Assembly (NCBI GenBank): GCA_937924035.1
Contig: CALDTK010000159.1
Span: 1-35,083 of the forward strand
Source: an uncultured Saprospiraceae bacterium
GTDB taxonomy: Bacteria; Bacteroidota; Bacteroidia; Chitinophagales; Saprospiraceae
Direction of reading: 5' to 3'
DNA: 35,083 bases
Shown here: piece by piece, positions 26,601-34,670 of the stretch
Numbering within the stretch: the stretch's first letter is position 1
Layout: every line of letters begins with the position of its first letter
The notes under the pieces: model-generated
Database searches by the model: none
What the model was told of the DNA's origin: nothing
The model's input: the letters and a program-made list of their open reading frames with translations, nothing else
Program-made: the position numbers and the translations under genes

Positions 26601-26900
26601 GTTCCTATAAATCGCGTTGTCAACTTGATTGCCTGTAAATATTACATCTACTAGTCCATCATTATCTAGGTCTCCAATCGCCACCCCGCCACCATTATAA
26701 AATGATTTGTAAGTATATGGGTTAACCTCCTCTGTGTACTTTAATTGATTCTGAAATACTATTCCATGGTCTTGGACTGAGATTCTTTCAAATCTAGAAC
26801 TGGGTGGATTCTCATCTGTCGTATTACAACCAAGCATAGCTATTATCGTAATGAAAACACTCAACTGCAAAAACCAAGAAATAGATGATATTATGCGCAC
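23607..26900 (-). CDS. FG-GAP/VCBS-repeat, ASPIC/UnbV-type surface lipoprotein (first copy)
   Basis: The 1097-residue product begins with a lipoprotein signal (lipobox AMLGC, Cys25). After YNGGGVAIGDLDNDG come FG-GAP blades with about eleven calcium-loop motifs (DVNGDGLLD, DFDKDGDLD, DLDNDGWRD, DIDNDGDSD and others). Landmarks shared with the next paralogue include DFFERDYLYLNKGDGSF, ATDWSWGALAVDLDNDG and FSNGSAYGDLDNDGDLD. The ASPIC/UnbV region is near residues 540-600 (ELSPYKGFMSTVDNRILFGL, VVWPDG). A second blade group and the final GGN...KPEIG module follow. It is the first gene of a four-gene unit that starts just after the susC-susD terminator. Probably an outer-membrane surface binding protein; no enzyme activity can be assigned. 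Confidence 0.92.
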   Translation of the reverse strand: MRIISSISWFLQLSVFITIIAMLGCNTTDENPPSSRFERISVQDHGIVFQNQLKYTEEVNPYTYKSFYNGGGVAIGDLDNDGLVDVIFTGNQVDNAIYRNLGSWKFEDVSENSGLLGQGSWTSGVSLADVNGDGLLDVYLCKSGPPTGSNRRNELRINNGDWTFTDVSEEAGVNDYGLSVQAAFFDFDKDGDLDMYLLNNSIRSVGGYDIREGQRDIRDSLGGNRLYRNELVPTGRLKFTDVSEAAGIYGSDIGFGLGVSIADINQDTWPDIYVSNDFFERDYLYLNKGDGSFAERLTEIAPELSLGAMGADVADLTGDAYPEIFVTEMRPATAIRLKSKTKFESWDKFFLAESKGYHKQFSRNTLLQNIKGEALVDVSRQAGVAATDWSWGALAVDLDNDGWRDLYVANGIYKDLLDQDYIHFVANADNIRTWIASGQNVIERLVDSMPTEALSNYAFRNENKGLRFSDSTGSWGLDIPSFSNGSAYGDLDNDGDLDLVINTISDFPLIYQNHTTGDKPSSTNYLGFELYDTLSYANFFATGTQIIIWVDGERQTAELSPYKGFMSTVDNRILFGLNKHQFVDSIKVVWPDGAIQRYLQTSANQYIKVVKEVSGITKANALKTDSAKKWRSISNWEHQESAHDDFDRYPLLIEMFSSEGPATACLRKDHSTLVFIGGGPNQAAKLIERANNEYNDITPEAFQNDSDFEDVAATWIDIDNDGDSDLFVASGGDEAPEISGSVRLRLYENKEGKLVAGKRGSFPSLVGFSCGALTPWDYDQDGDYDLFFGTHFRVGQYGIPAESFLLANDGSGNFSLANDSVGARIRKLSNVRAAVTGNFFGSGSTHLAIAQEYGPVSVLATDKARLIHNIESKNGLWRALMSIDTDADGIDELVAGNLGLNTIFLASEDEPLTQYIGDFDNNGQVEQITTCWMGGEETVIHQLLDLVSQVPSLRKKFPRFESYATANPFAIIDTTRLLDVRKVTELQSGILQVSERKLDFTPFPPEAQTSCARAFAYLPDSIGGGQVFIGGNYTRFKPEIGGQSGSVGSTVEFEAQGDMKIIPWRFPPLFGETRALFVIDSSILAVQNNDSILHYEF

Positions 26901-27026
26901 AATGCAAGATGCTAAATTGACCGAAATTTCCTCATACTTAATTCGCCTTCGTCAACGAATCAAGTTTTAAGTCAGTTTATGACTTTTTATCTATTGAAAG
27001 ACATGATCTCTGACACAGTGCATTGC
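26901..27026 (-). promoter_or_regulatory. Start region of the FG-GAP unit
   Basis: Because a strong terminator closes the susC-susD transcript at 27027-27067, the four-gene FG-GAP unit needs either its own promoter here or read-through. I found no clean TAnnTTTG element in the minus strand; the nearest is a TAAAACTTG-like string. The call rests on position. Confidence 0.3.
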
Positions 27027-27067
27027 AAAAAAAAGAGCCCCCAACAGCATTTCCGTTGGGGACTCTT
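27027..27067 (-). terminator. Rho-independent terminator after susD
   Basis: On the minus strand a 13-base arm beginning AAGAGTCCCCAAC pairs with GTTGGGGGCTCTT around a 9-nt loop, with one mismatched or wobble position, followed by eight U residues. It is one of the strongest hairpins in the window and splits the accessory block into two transcripts. Confidence 0.92.
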
Positions 27068-27092
27068 ATTTCTATGCTAGTAAATCCAGATA

Positions 27093-28658
27093 CTAGTATC
27101 CAGGATTCTGTACAAGGTTTGGATTTGCAGCAAGCTGTGCATCTGGAAGAGGCATCAACTCACGGAATCCATCAGACGCTGGCTTCTCCCACCATGGATC
27201 ACCCCACTTACCGAAGCGGATGAGGTCTGAGCGTCGGAACATCTCTACGAACATCTCACGACCACGTTCGGCCAGCAGATTTTCTGGTGTCAATGATGCA
27301 TAGTCATGATCCATATCGCCATATGCACGGCGGCGAACAAGGTTTACGAGATCGAGTGCTTCCTGACTGCCATTATTTAAATGCCATAGAGCCTCAGCAC
27401 GCATCAACAGTGCATCAGCATAACGGAAGACGGGGAAATCGTTGTTAAGATTAGCCGTGAAACCATTCTCGTATTCGAATTTACCGATTCGAGCACCTGC
27501 TTGACGATAGGCCCCTGGAGCTAGTTCATTGAGCTCAGGTTCGAATACCAATTCCGGACCGCCTGGATCATCCGCAGAAGCATCTAGGATAGGTGAACCG
27601 TCAACAGCAAACTGAGGACCAGCTAGAAAGTTTCCACGCACTCCTGGATTTCCATATTCCCCTTTTCGAAGATCATCATCGTCATAAGAATCGTAGAATT
27701 CTTGGAGAGTGGCATATCCATTCCACGGTTGATCTTGAGAATTGAATGACTGCTGACTTCCATAGTGGAGTGTCATTTGTCCCAAGTTAAAGTTAGGAGC
27801 AAACACTTGATCGTAAGGGATCGCGAAAATGTTCTCTTTCAGAGCCCCTGAGATCGCCAAATCAGTATTATTCGCATTAAAGTTAGCGAAGTAGTCGCTT
27901 GCTAATACGTATGTTCCATCCATCAATGGCATGAGGGCATCCGCAGCATTCTGCCATTGAGGCGTTCCTGTATAAACCTCGGCATTGAGATACATTTTAG
28001 CAAGTAGCATACGCGCAGTGTTGGCGTTGATACGGGCATAAGTCGCTGAACTAACATTTTGATCAAGCGTTGGGATGATCTCTAGCAACTCCGTCACAAT
28101 GAAGTCGTAGACTTCTGCTCGGGTAGCATTTGATGGATTAGGCTCTCCACCTGAGAACTTCGTAACAATTGGCACATTACCGTAAGTATCGATTAGCCAA
28201 TAATACCATAAGGCACGAAGCCCACGTAGCTCATTGACAAAAGGCGGCGCTAGATCTGGATTAAGAGTTTCTAGAGTCTCAATAAGACGATTACAAGTGG
28301 CAATACCTCCGTAGCAAGTATTCCACGCATTGCCAACGCTCTGCTCATTTGAGTTCCAATCGTGTGAGTGCATTCTGGTCCACTGTCCACCGTCGCCCCA
28401 GTCTGCACCACGAGTAGGTATAACCAATTCGTCACTCGAAACCCCATTGAGACTCCAAAGGCCGTTATGATTACCTAGTGCTCCGTAAAGACCAGTGTAA
28501 GCCGCACCGAGTGCTGCAATAAATTGCTCATCTGTCTGTCCAAACTCGGATTCAGGAATCTCGGTCAAAGCTTGCTCTTCAAGGTCAGTACAACCAATAG
28601 GAAGCAGAAAACTTCCTGCCAGTACGACCCAAGCATATTTTAGAAATGAAAATTTCAT
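27093..28658 (-). CDS. SusD/RagB-family outer-membrane binding lipoprotein
   Basis: This 521-residue lipoprotein (signal ending LPIGC, Cys23) is the lid that works with the SusC transporter to take up a large ligand at the outer membrane. Family landmarks are the tetratricopeptide-type helical pairs, such as NAWNTCYGGIATCNRLIETLE near 106, the signature ELRGLRALWYYWLIDTYGNVPIV near 138, RINANTARMLLAKMYLNAEV near 206, and the C-terminal FRYADALLMRAEALWHLNNGSQEALDLVNLVRRRA near 405. The length is typical. It starts 11 nt after the susC stop and is followed by a strong terminator. No sulfatase or glycoside hydrolase accompanies the pair, so a glycan ligand cannot be assumed. Confidence 0.95.
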   Translation of the reverse strand: MKFSFLKYAWVVLAGSFLLPIGCTDLEEQALTEIPESEFGQTDEQFIAALGAAYTGLYGALGNHNGLWSLNGVSSDELVIPTRGADWGDGGQWTRMHSHDWNSNEQSVGNAWNTCYGGIATCNRLIETLETLNPDLAPPFVNELRGLRALWYYWLIDTYGNVPIVTKFSGGEPNPSNATRAEVYDFIVTELLEIIPTLDQNVSSATYARINANTARMLLAKMYLNAEVYTGTPQWQNAADALMPLMDGTYVLASDYFANFNANNTDLAISGALKENIFAIPYDQVFAPNFNLGQMTLHYGSQQSFNSQDQPWNGYATLQEFYDSYDDDDLRKGEYGNPGVRGNFLAGPQFAVDGSPILDASADDPGGPELVFEPELNELAPGAYRQAGARIGKFEYENGFTANLNNDFPVFRYADALLMRAEALWHLNNGSQEALDLVNLVRRRAYGDMDHDYASLTPENLLAERGREMFVEMFRRSDLIRFGKWGDPWWEKPASDGFRELMPLPDAQLAANPNLVQNPGY

Positions 28659-28669
28659 GTTCGTAAGAT

Positions 28670-31600
28670 TTAGAAAGTTACGCTCAGTTGTAAATTGAAT
28701 GAGCGGGTACGGAAATAGTTGTAACGTCTGTCGAGACCTGGTGAAAGTGGGTCAGGATTGAACTCTTGAGATGGGCGTCCACCATTATCGGCAGCTCCTT
28801 GATCTGAGTAGCGGACTTCTGGATCAACACCTGTGTAGTTGGTGATGTAAAAAAGGCGTTGCCCTGCTAGACCTACGCGCAATGCTGCAATCTTAGCATC
28901 TGATGCCAAAGGCACGTTGTATCCAATCGAAGCGTTATCCAACGTTACAAAACTTGCTTTCTCAACATAAAGAGAGTTGAACTCTGGTGAGGCAGGACGC
29001 AATGCAGGATCGAAAAGTTCTGTAGTAACAACATTGTCAGTTCCTCTTGAAGGACTTACATTCTCATAGAACAGTCTGTTCATATTCACCAAACTGTGAC
29101 CAAATGCACCACGGAAGAAAAGACTGGCATCAAAATCTCCAAAGCGGAAGTCATTTGCTAATCCAAGAGTAAAGTCAGGTAGACCTGATCCCAGAACTTG
29201 CTTATCTGCTTGTTCACGTGCACCTGTTTCGAATGAACCATCACCATTCAAATCCTCGTAGACGTAACCTCCATCTTCAGAGATACCTGCGAATACAGGA
29301 CCATAGATTTGCCCTATCTCCTCACCCGCACGAACAATAATCGTTGGGTTACCGTTCTGCCCAGGAGCTCCTGGAGAAGAGTTATCATTAAAGAATGAGT
29401 TACCATTAGAGAAATAAGTAAAATCAGGATCTACAACATCTACCGTATCAAGGACAGTACGCACAGTCGACAATACTACACGTGGGTTGTATCTAAATCC
29501 AGAGGAGTTTCCGATCTCATAACCTAGAGAAAGTTCAACACCTGTATTCTGGAATGCAACATCCTCAAGGTTTGCTGTAATCACAGATGTCAAATACGAT
29601 CCTCCTGTAGGATTAGGTGCACCTGTTGGAACGGTGATTTCATAAAGAAGATCAGTAGTTCTGCGACGGAAGTAGTCGATAGAACCAGTCAGCTTATAAT
29701 CCATGAAGGCGAAGTCGAGTCCAGCATTAAACTCAGCCTTCTTCTCGAAGCGAAGTGTAGGGTTAGAGTTTCTACCTGGGCCATAAGCTGGAGTGAATCC
29801 ACCATCAAAGAAGAAGTTGCTTTGAGGAACGTATGTAGTTTGGCTTAAAAGGCTTTGCCCAGGAAGGTTTCCAGTGATACCATAACCTGCACGTAACTTC
29901 AAGCGATCAACACTTTCAGCAGAAACAAATTTGGAAAGATCAACACCTGCAGAAACAGCCGGGAAAATCCCACGTTTTTCGTCGCGACCAAATCGAGTTG
30001 ATCCGTCAGAACGAACACTTGCTTGGAAGAAATAGGTATTATCAATGTCAACACTCGCTCTAGCGAAGTAGCTCTCTAGTTCACTACGATCACCTCCTGA
30101 AGTAGCAGAACCTAATCCATTTGCAAAATCTGCCGACTGAGAGAAATTATTGATATTCACTACATCACTAATGAAGTTTCCACCCACAAGCTGAGAGAAG
30201 TCTTCTTCAAGTTGTTGATAACTGTAGCCAGCTAAAAAATCAATAGTATTTGAACCGACAGGAATACTATATGTACCAGTCAATTCAAAAAGGTCATTAC
30301 GCTTTTCCTCATAGCGAAGATCAGCGAGACCATTTCGTCCAAGTCCTACGAAATACGAGTCCTTCTGGTAATATCGCTCAAAAGTGTCGTTTTCCTTGTT
30401 TCGTGAAATGAGACCAGAGAAGATGAGACCATCAATAGGCTCAAAGCTCACTCGGCCTGCAAGAAGTAAGTCACCTTCCTTACCTGTATTTGAAGCCTGC
30501 TCATTAATTGCCACAGGGTTAAAGTAATCAAAGCCTTGAATTTGATTGAACCCGCCTACGTTGATTGCTCCAGTAGATTGGGGAGTGTTAATCGGAAGCG
30601 TAGGGTTGAAGATTGTAGTGTAACGGAATGCCTCATTGAATCCAAATTCAGCATTTCGATTCGTTGAAGATACTGTCAAGTCAAAACGCAACTTGTCATC
30701 GAGTGCAGACTGCTGAACATTGAGGCGGCCATTGAGTTGATCAAAGCCCGAAAAATTTGAAACACCTTGGACATCACGGTAGTTGAAGGATGCTCTGTAA
30801 GAACCAGTACCCAATCCTCCTGAAAAGCTTAAATTATGAATTTGACTTAATCCCGTGCGAGAAACAAGATCTACTAGATCATTATCGCCTCCAAAATTGA
30901 CATTATCCTTAACAGATCCATCATCATTAAAACCTCTTAGCTCAACAAAGCGGGCTGCATCAGCAACTTCGATTCGGTTAGCGATAGACTCTACCCCACC
31001 CTGAACATTATAGCGTACTTGTGTTTTCCCAGACTCGCCTTTCTTTGTTGTCACAAGAATGACTCCTGAAGAAGCTCGCGTTCCGTAAATGGCTGCTGCT
31101 GAACCATCCTTAAGGACATCAATAGAAGCGATGTCACTTGGGTCAACAGAATTTAATGTAGCTCCAATTACACCGTCGATGATAATCAACGGCTCTGTGT
31201 TAGCTCCAAGTGTTGACAAACCACGAAGACGAATTGCAGGTGAGCCGTTTGGATCACTACCAACCTGCGCGATCTGAAGTCCTGCGACCTTACCCTGCAC
31301 AAGCTGCGTTGGATTATTTACAACACCTTGGTTGAAATCCTCTTCTTTTACGGAAACAACAGCACTTGTGACTTCTGACTGAGTTTGAGTTCCGTAACCT
31401 ACTACAACTACTTCATCTAACAATTCACCAGCAGACATAGACAAGTCGTAATTAGACCTACCAGCTTCGACGCTAATTAGTTGAGTAGCATAACCTGCAT
31501 AGGAAATACGCAGTTGGCTAGCACCTGCTGGCACAACCAATTCATATTTGCCATCAAAATCTGTTGCTGTACCTACATCAGTACCTACAACAAGGACGTT

Positions 31601-31741
31601 TGCCCCAATTAAGGGTTCGCCATTATCGCCGTCCGTAAGCGTACCACTAATAGCTGTCTGGGCAAGCGCAAGGCTTGCACTACCAACCATTAATAAGCAC
31701 ACCCAGAAAAGGCGACTAGAAACGAGTATTGTTTGTTTCAT
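28670..31741 (-). CDS. SusC/RagA-family TonB-dependent transporter
   Basis: The 1023-residue outer-membrane protein has a signal peptide (residues 1-about 27, ending SLALAQ), a carboxypeptidase-regulatory-like domain (about 30-105, ISGTLTDGDNGEPLIGANV), the TonB box EVVVVGYGTQ near 110-119, a plug domain (about 120-235, with VQGKVAGLQIAQVGSDPNG and LIIIDGVIG), and a 22-strand barrel ending in an aromatic residue (LQLSVTF). It imports a nutrient using TonB energy together with the SusD lid. There is no N-terminal secretin/STN domain, so it is not the type that signals to an anti-sigma factor. No regulator gene is nearby. The ligand is unknown. Confidence 0.96.
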   Translation of the reverse strand: MKQTILVSSRLFWVCLLMVGSASLALAQTAISGTLTDGDNGEPLIGANVLVVGTDVGTATDFDGKYELVVPAGASQLRISYAGYATQLISVEAGRSNYDLSMSAGELLDEVVVVGYGTQTQSEVTSAVVSVKEEDFNQGVVNNPTQLVQGKVAGLQIAQVGSDPNGSPAIRLRGLSTLGANTEPLIIIDGVIGATLNSVDPSDIASIDVLKDGSAAAIYGTRASSGVILVTTKKGESGKTQVRYNVQGGVESIANRIEVADAARFVELRGFNDDGSVKDNVNFGGDNDLVDLVSRTGLSQIHNLSFSGGLGTGSYRASFNYRDVQGVSNFSGFDQLNGRLNVQQSALDDKLRFDLTVSSTNRNAEFGFNEAFRYTTIFNPTLPINTPQSTGAINVGGFNQIQGFDYFNPVAINEQASNTGKEGDLLLAGRVSFEPIDGLIFSGLISRNKENDTFERYYQKDSYFVGLGRNGLADLRYEEKRNDLFELTGTYSIPVGSNTIDFLAGYSYQQLEEDFSQLVGGNFISDVVNINNFSQSADFANGLGSATSGGDRSELESYFARASVDIDNTYFFQASVRSDGSTRFGRDEKRGIFPAVSAGVDLSKFVSAESVDRLKLRAGYGITGNLPGQSLLSQTTYVPQSNFFFDGGFTPAYGPGRNSNPTLRFEKKAEFNAGLDFAFMDYKLTGSIDYFRRRTTDLLYEITVPTGAPNPTGGSYLTSVITANLEDVAFQNTGVELSLGYEIGNSSGFRYNPRVVLSTVRTVLDTVDVVDPDFTYFSNGNSFFNDNSSPGAPGQNGNPTIIVRAGEEIGQIYGPVFAGISEDGGYVYEDLNGDGSFETGAREQADKQVLGSGLPDFTLGLANDFRFGDFDASLFFRGAFGHSLVNMNRLFYENVSPSRGTDNVVTTELFDPALRPASPEFNSLYVEKASFVTLDNASIGYNVPLASDAKIAALRVGLAGQRLFYITNYTGVDPEVRYSDQGAADNGGRPSQEFNPDPLSPGLDRRYNYFRTRSFNLQLSVTF

Positions 31742-32089
31742 AAAAAGTGAAATTGTTTGAAAGTGATGTAATCTGAATCAGCTCGTTAGAGTTAAAACGA
31801 TGCAGATCAATTGAGCCAAATTTGCATCATGAGCTTGGATTAGACAACTTTTCCCCTATAAAATTCTATACGATGTCTTCACTTTTGACTTTAATATGGA
31901 TCACCAATTCGCAAACATTAGTGTCATCCTTACACTAAGGCCCAGCAAAACATGACTCTCCGAAGAATTAGTCTTCGAATAGAACAAGTTTAATTTTCAT
32001 TTCATTTTTTTACAAAATTTGACTAACAATTATGAATTCGGCCATCAAACCCGCAGAATTTCTCGATATGTGAGTACTTTTCGGCCTCG
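31742..32089. other. Divergent intergenic region between susC and the protease gene
   Basis: About 350 bp hold the promoters of both divergent genes. Short inverted repeats are visible: GATGCA/TGCATC (31799-31804 and 31823-31828), AGTGT/ACACT (31920-31935) and CGAAGA/TCTTCG (31961-31966 and 31972-31977). I found no complete TAnnTTTG element; TACTTTTC near 32070 on the plus strand is one base off. No gene was seen. Confidence 0.5.
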
Positions 32090-33433
32090 ATGAGACTACA
32101 ACTGAGGACGTTTCGATTCTTATTTTTGCAGGTTTCGTTGTTTGCATGCCTGAACATGACATTCGGCAATTTGAGCTCATCAACGTCGAGGGAGCATTCC
32201 CAATTCCAAAAGCTAATTGTATCCGAAGGTGATGCGCAATTCACGCATAAAAAATCACTTGCCGAACGCGGTCATTCAAGAGCCTTCAATCCAAGTCCAA
32301 AAGCCTTAAAGATTCCTTTTCGCTATGTAAATGGATTCCTAGTAGTCGACATTGTCGTCAATCGTCGACTTCCTTTGAGTTTCATTTTCGACACGGGCTC
32401 AAAGCATACCATCCTGACCGAAGACAAACTTGTTCCACTACTTGGTCAGGTTCCACAGGAGGAAATTCAACTTATTGGGTCAGATTTGGGAAGACCCATT
32501 ACCGGAAAAATCATGAGGCGTACAACACTCAAAATAGGGAGTGTTAATCTGGAAAATCAAAGCTTGATCGTCATAAATGATAATGTGCTCGATCTCAATG
32601 GACTTACTGGAGAAAAAATTCAAGGAATTTTTGGTGTAGGAGCCTTCGGAGCTTACGCTTTAAAAATTGACTACAAGAGACATCTAATAGAACTACTTGA
32701 TCCAGAGTCAGTTGTAGTCAACAAACGGACGGTTTTACTTCCTATTCGAGTAGAAAAATCGAAAGCCTACCTTGATGTAATCGCTGACATTCATCCCGGA
32801 AGGAAACAAAAGCTATCACTCCTTATCGATACAGGAGCTTCTCTCTCCTTGCTGATAAATACTCCCTCGTCAGATTCGACTTTGTTTCCTCCAAAGCTCG
32901 TTTCAGGAACTTTTGGCTACGGCCTTGGAGGATATCTACTTGGCTACGTCGGAAGAAGTGATCACATCATGCTTGGTCCTTTTGATATCCCAGACGTCAT
33001 CACCCATTTCCATACTATCCCGAGAGATACTTTCTATAGAAAACTGCCTTCCCGTGAAGGAATCTTAGGAAACGGGATTCTCGATAATTACACGTTCATC
33101 ATAAATTTTAGCAAACGCGAACTGCTTCTTAAACCAACAAAAAAGAAGAGAAAACAACATCCTTACGATCGCTCAGGAATGAGACTCATTCGAGATGGCC
33201 AAAATCTCAATAAAATTAAAGTGCATCACATTGTGGCCAACTCACCTGCAGATCGAGCAGGTGTTAGGATTGGAGATGAAATTCTAAATGTTCAAGGAAT
33301 TCCAATCTCATTCAAGGGTCTTTCACAAACGGAGAAATCCTTTAGATCTAGAGTCGGCAAAAAAATCCGAGTCAAGTTGATGAGGAAAGGGGAAGTGATT
33401 AAGACACATTTTTCCCTCGAAAAATTAATTTAA
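32090..33433 (+). CDS. Secreted retropepsin-like aspartyl protease with PDZ domain
   Basis: The 447-residue product has an N-terminal hydrophobic signal (about residues 8-26). Two retropepsin-type half-domains follow in one chain: the first has FIFDTGS at 98-104, the second LLIDTGAS at 244-251, each with a following ILGN/GIFG-type turn (GIFGVGAFG near 179 and GILGNGILDNY near 324). A C-terminal PDZ domain (about 370-445) has NSPADRAGVRIGDEILNVQG. The two DTG motifs could make a pseudo-symmetric active site in one molecule, as in eukaryotic pepsins, whereas viral retropepsins dimerise. Bacteroidota often carry such periplasmic proteins; the substrate is unknown. The gene stands alone, divergent from susC. 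Confidence 0.9.
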   Translation: MRLQLRTFRFLFLQVSLFACLNMTFGNLSSSTSREHSQFQKLIVSEGDAQFTHKKSLAERGHSRAFNPSPKALKIPFRYVNGFLVVDIVVNRRLPLSFIFDTGSKHTILTEDKLVPLLGQVPQEEIQLIGSDLGRPITGKIMRRTTLKIGSVNLENQSLIVINDNVLDLNGLTGEKIQGIFGVGAFGAYALKIDYKRHLIELLDPESVVVNKRTVLLPIRVEKSKAYLDVIADIHPGRKQKLSLLIDTGASLSLLINTPSSDSTLFPPKLVSGTFGYGLGGYLLGYVGRSDHIMLGPFDIPDVITHFHTIPRDTFYRKLPSREGILGNGILDNYTFIINFSKRELLLKPTKKKRKQHPYDRSGMRLIRDGQNLNKIKVHHIVANSPADRAGVRIGDEILNVQGIPISFKGLSQTEKSFRSRVGKKIRVKLMRKGEVIKTHFSLEKLI

Positions 33434-33459
33434 ATCATTGATTCACAATGCTTTAAATT
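33427..33459 (+). terminator. AT-rich hairpin at the end of the protease gene
   Basis: AATTTAAA and CATTG on the left pair with CAATG and TTTAAATT on the right: 13 pairs with one internal mismatch and a 5-nt loop. The left arm contains the protease stop codon. There is no following T-run, so it is a probable but weak terminator. Confidence 0.45.
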
Positions 33460-33525
33460 CAAAATCTACCAAATCTACCAATCTCTGTTTGTGCGTTGCT
33501 TCACAACACTAAAATTATTGAGGCA

Positions 33526-33539
33526 GCTTTCGCCAAAAC
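33526..33539 (-). repeat. Intergenic exact copy of GTTTTGGCGAAAGC
   Basis: The minus strand reads the exact 14-mer. This copy is outside any gene, 25 bp upstream of the rplU -7 element. It shows that the motif is not simply a by-product of protein sequence. The other exact copies are at 1496-1509, 7914-7927, 9432-9445 (minus strand) and 14653-14666, 34802-34815 (plus strand). Confidence 0.7.
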
Positions 33540-33564
33540 AATAGGCAACTTTGACTAAAAATCC

Positions 33565-33572
33565 TATCTTTG
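33565..33572 (+). promoter_or_regulatory. Bacteroidota -7 promoter element of rplU-rpmA
   Basis: TATCTTTG is a perfect TAnnTTTG match, followed by GCGGCC near the expected start of transcription. The 5' leader before the rplU ATG would be about 20 nt. A TTTG lies at 33550-33553, too near to be the -33 element. Confidence 0.7.
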
Positions 33573-33598
33573 CGGCCGTTTAAAAAACAACTATTCAC

Positions 33599-33913
33599 AT
33601 GTTTGCAATCGTTACCATCGCTGGTCAGCAATTTAAAGTGACGGAAGGCCAACGCCTTTTCGTACACCAGCTCGATGCCGAAGCAGGATCTAAAGTCACT
33701 TTCGACCAGGTCCACCTCATCGCCCCGGAAAGCGGCGAACCGACAATTGGAGCTCCTACAGTTAAAGGTGCATCTATCAGTGCAACGGTCGAAGACCATG
33801 TTCGCGGTGATAAGGTGATCGTCTTTAAAAAGAAGCGCCGTAAAGGTTACCGTCGTAAAAACGGACACCGTCAATCATTTTCCCGCATCACGATCGATTC
33901 GATCGCGAGCTAA
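33599..33913 (+). CDS. rplU: 50S ribosomal protein L21
   Basis: This is a 104-residue large-subunit protein that binds 23S rRNA. The family pattern is complete: MFAIVTIAGQQFKV at the start, FDQVHLI near 35, VKGASISATVEDHVRGDKVIVFKKKRRKGYRRKNGHRQ in the second half. The length is the plain L21 length. In several Bacteroidota I recall L21 carrying an added helix-hairpin-helix tail; here L21 has none and the neighbouring L27 has it instead. It is the first gene of the rplU-rpmA pair, 31 nt before rpmA, behind a good TAnnTTTG promoter. Confidence 0.97.
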   Translation: MFAIVTIAGQQFKVTEGQRLFVHQLDAEAGSKVTFDQVHLIAPESGEPTIGAPTVKGASISATVEDHVRGDKVIVFKKKRRKGYRRKNGHRQSFSRITIDSIAS

Positions 33914-33944
33914 ACCCCATTTCTAACTCTCATAATTTTTAATC

Positions 33945-34643
33945 ATGGCTCACAAGAAAGGTGTAGGTTCTACTGATAACGGACGTGATAGCAATCCTAA
34001 ATACCTCGGCGTGAAACTCTTCGGAGGTCAAACTGCCGTTGCCGGTAATATTATCGTACGCCAACGCGGAACAAAGTTCCATGCTGGAGACAACGTATAC
34101 ATGGGGCGTGACCACACGCTCCACGCAAAAGTTGACGGTACAGTTGTGTTCCGTAATCGTCGTGACGATCGCACTTATATAAGCATCAAGCCAAATGATG
34201 AGGCTATTGCAGCTAACGTACGCCCAATCCTTGGCACGAAAGAAGCACGAACTGCTTTCGCCAATGGAGCGGCACCGGTAGCTAAGAAAGCAGCCCCAGC
34301 AAAGGCTAAGAAAGCAGCTCCAAAAAAGGAAGCAGCTCCTGCTCCAAAAGTTGAAGCTGCTGCACCAGCACCAAAAGCTGCAGCCAAAGGCGCAAAAGAT
34401 GATCTTAAGAAGATTGAGGGCGTAGGTCCAAAGATCGCTGAACATCTCAACAATGGTGGTCTTATGACCTTTGCAGATGTAGCTGCTGCTCCCGTAGAGA
34501 GACTTCAAGAAATTCTTGATGCTGCAGGTCCGCGTTACCGCATACACAATCCAGGAACATGGCCAGAGCAAGCTGCTCTAGCTCGTGACGGTAAGTGGGA
34601 CGAATTGAAAGAACTTCAAGATCGTCTTGACGGAGGTAAGTAA
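33945..34643 (+). CDS. rpmA: 50S ribosomal protein L27 with C-terminal helix-hairpin-helix extension
   Basis: Residues 1-about 88 are a normal L27: [50 protein letters not shown] and [15 protein letters not shown]27 sits near the peptidyl-transferase centre. Instead of ending at 85-90 residues the frame continues to 232. A basic, Ala/Pro/Lys-rich linker (about 105-148) leads to a domain with [21 protein letters not shown] (about 150-170), a helix-hairpin-helix nucleic-acid-binding motif, then [20 protein letters not shown] near the end. No frameshift is needed, and a terminator follows 27 nt later, so the long form looks real. Codon use in the linker is the same style as in the L27 core. The extra domain's role is unknown. 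Confidence 0.95.
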   Translation: MAHKKGVGSTDNGRDSNPKYLGVKLFGGQTAVAGNIIVRQRGTKFHAGDNVYMGRDHTLHAKVDGTVVFRNRRDDRTYISIKPNDEAIAANVRPILGTKEARTAFANGAAPVAKKAAPAKAKKAAPKKEAAPAPKVEAAAPAPKAAAKGAKDDLKKIEGVGPKIAEHLNNGGLMTFADVAAAPVERLQEILDAAGPRYRIHNPGTWPEQAALARDGKWDELKELQDRLDGGK

Positions 34644-34670
34644 TAGACTAACTTCTTCAAAACAACGTTT

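Noticed and set aside
16722-26900. FG-GAP genes as one broken or frameshifted giant gene
   Set aside because: Each has its own lipoprotein signal peptide, full head region and its own stop, so they are separate paralogues.
33464-33481. Two tandem copies of ATCTACCAA as a repeat array
   Set aside because: Only two units of 9 bp in AT-rich intergenic DNA; too short to mean anything by itself.
34253-34263. GCTTTCGCCAA in rpmA as another motif copy
   Set aside because: It matches only the first 11 bases of the reverse form and then diverges, so I do not count it.
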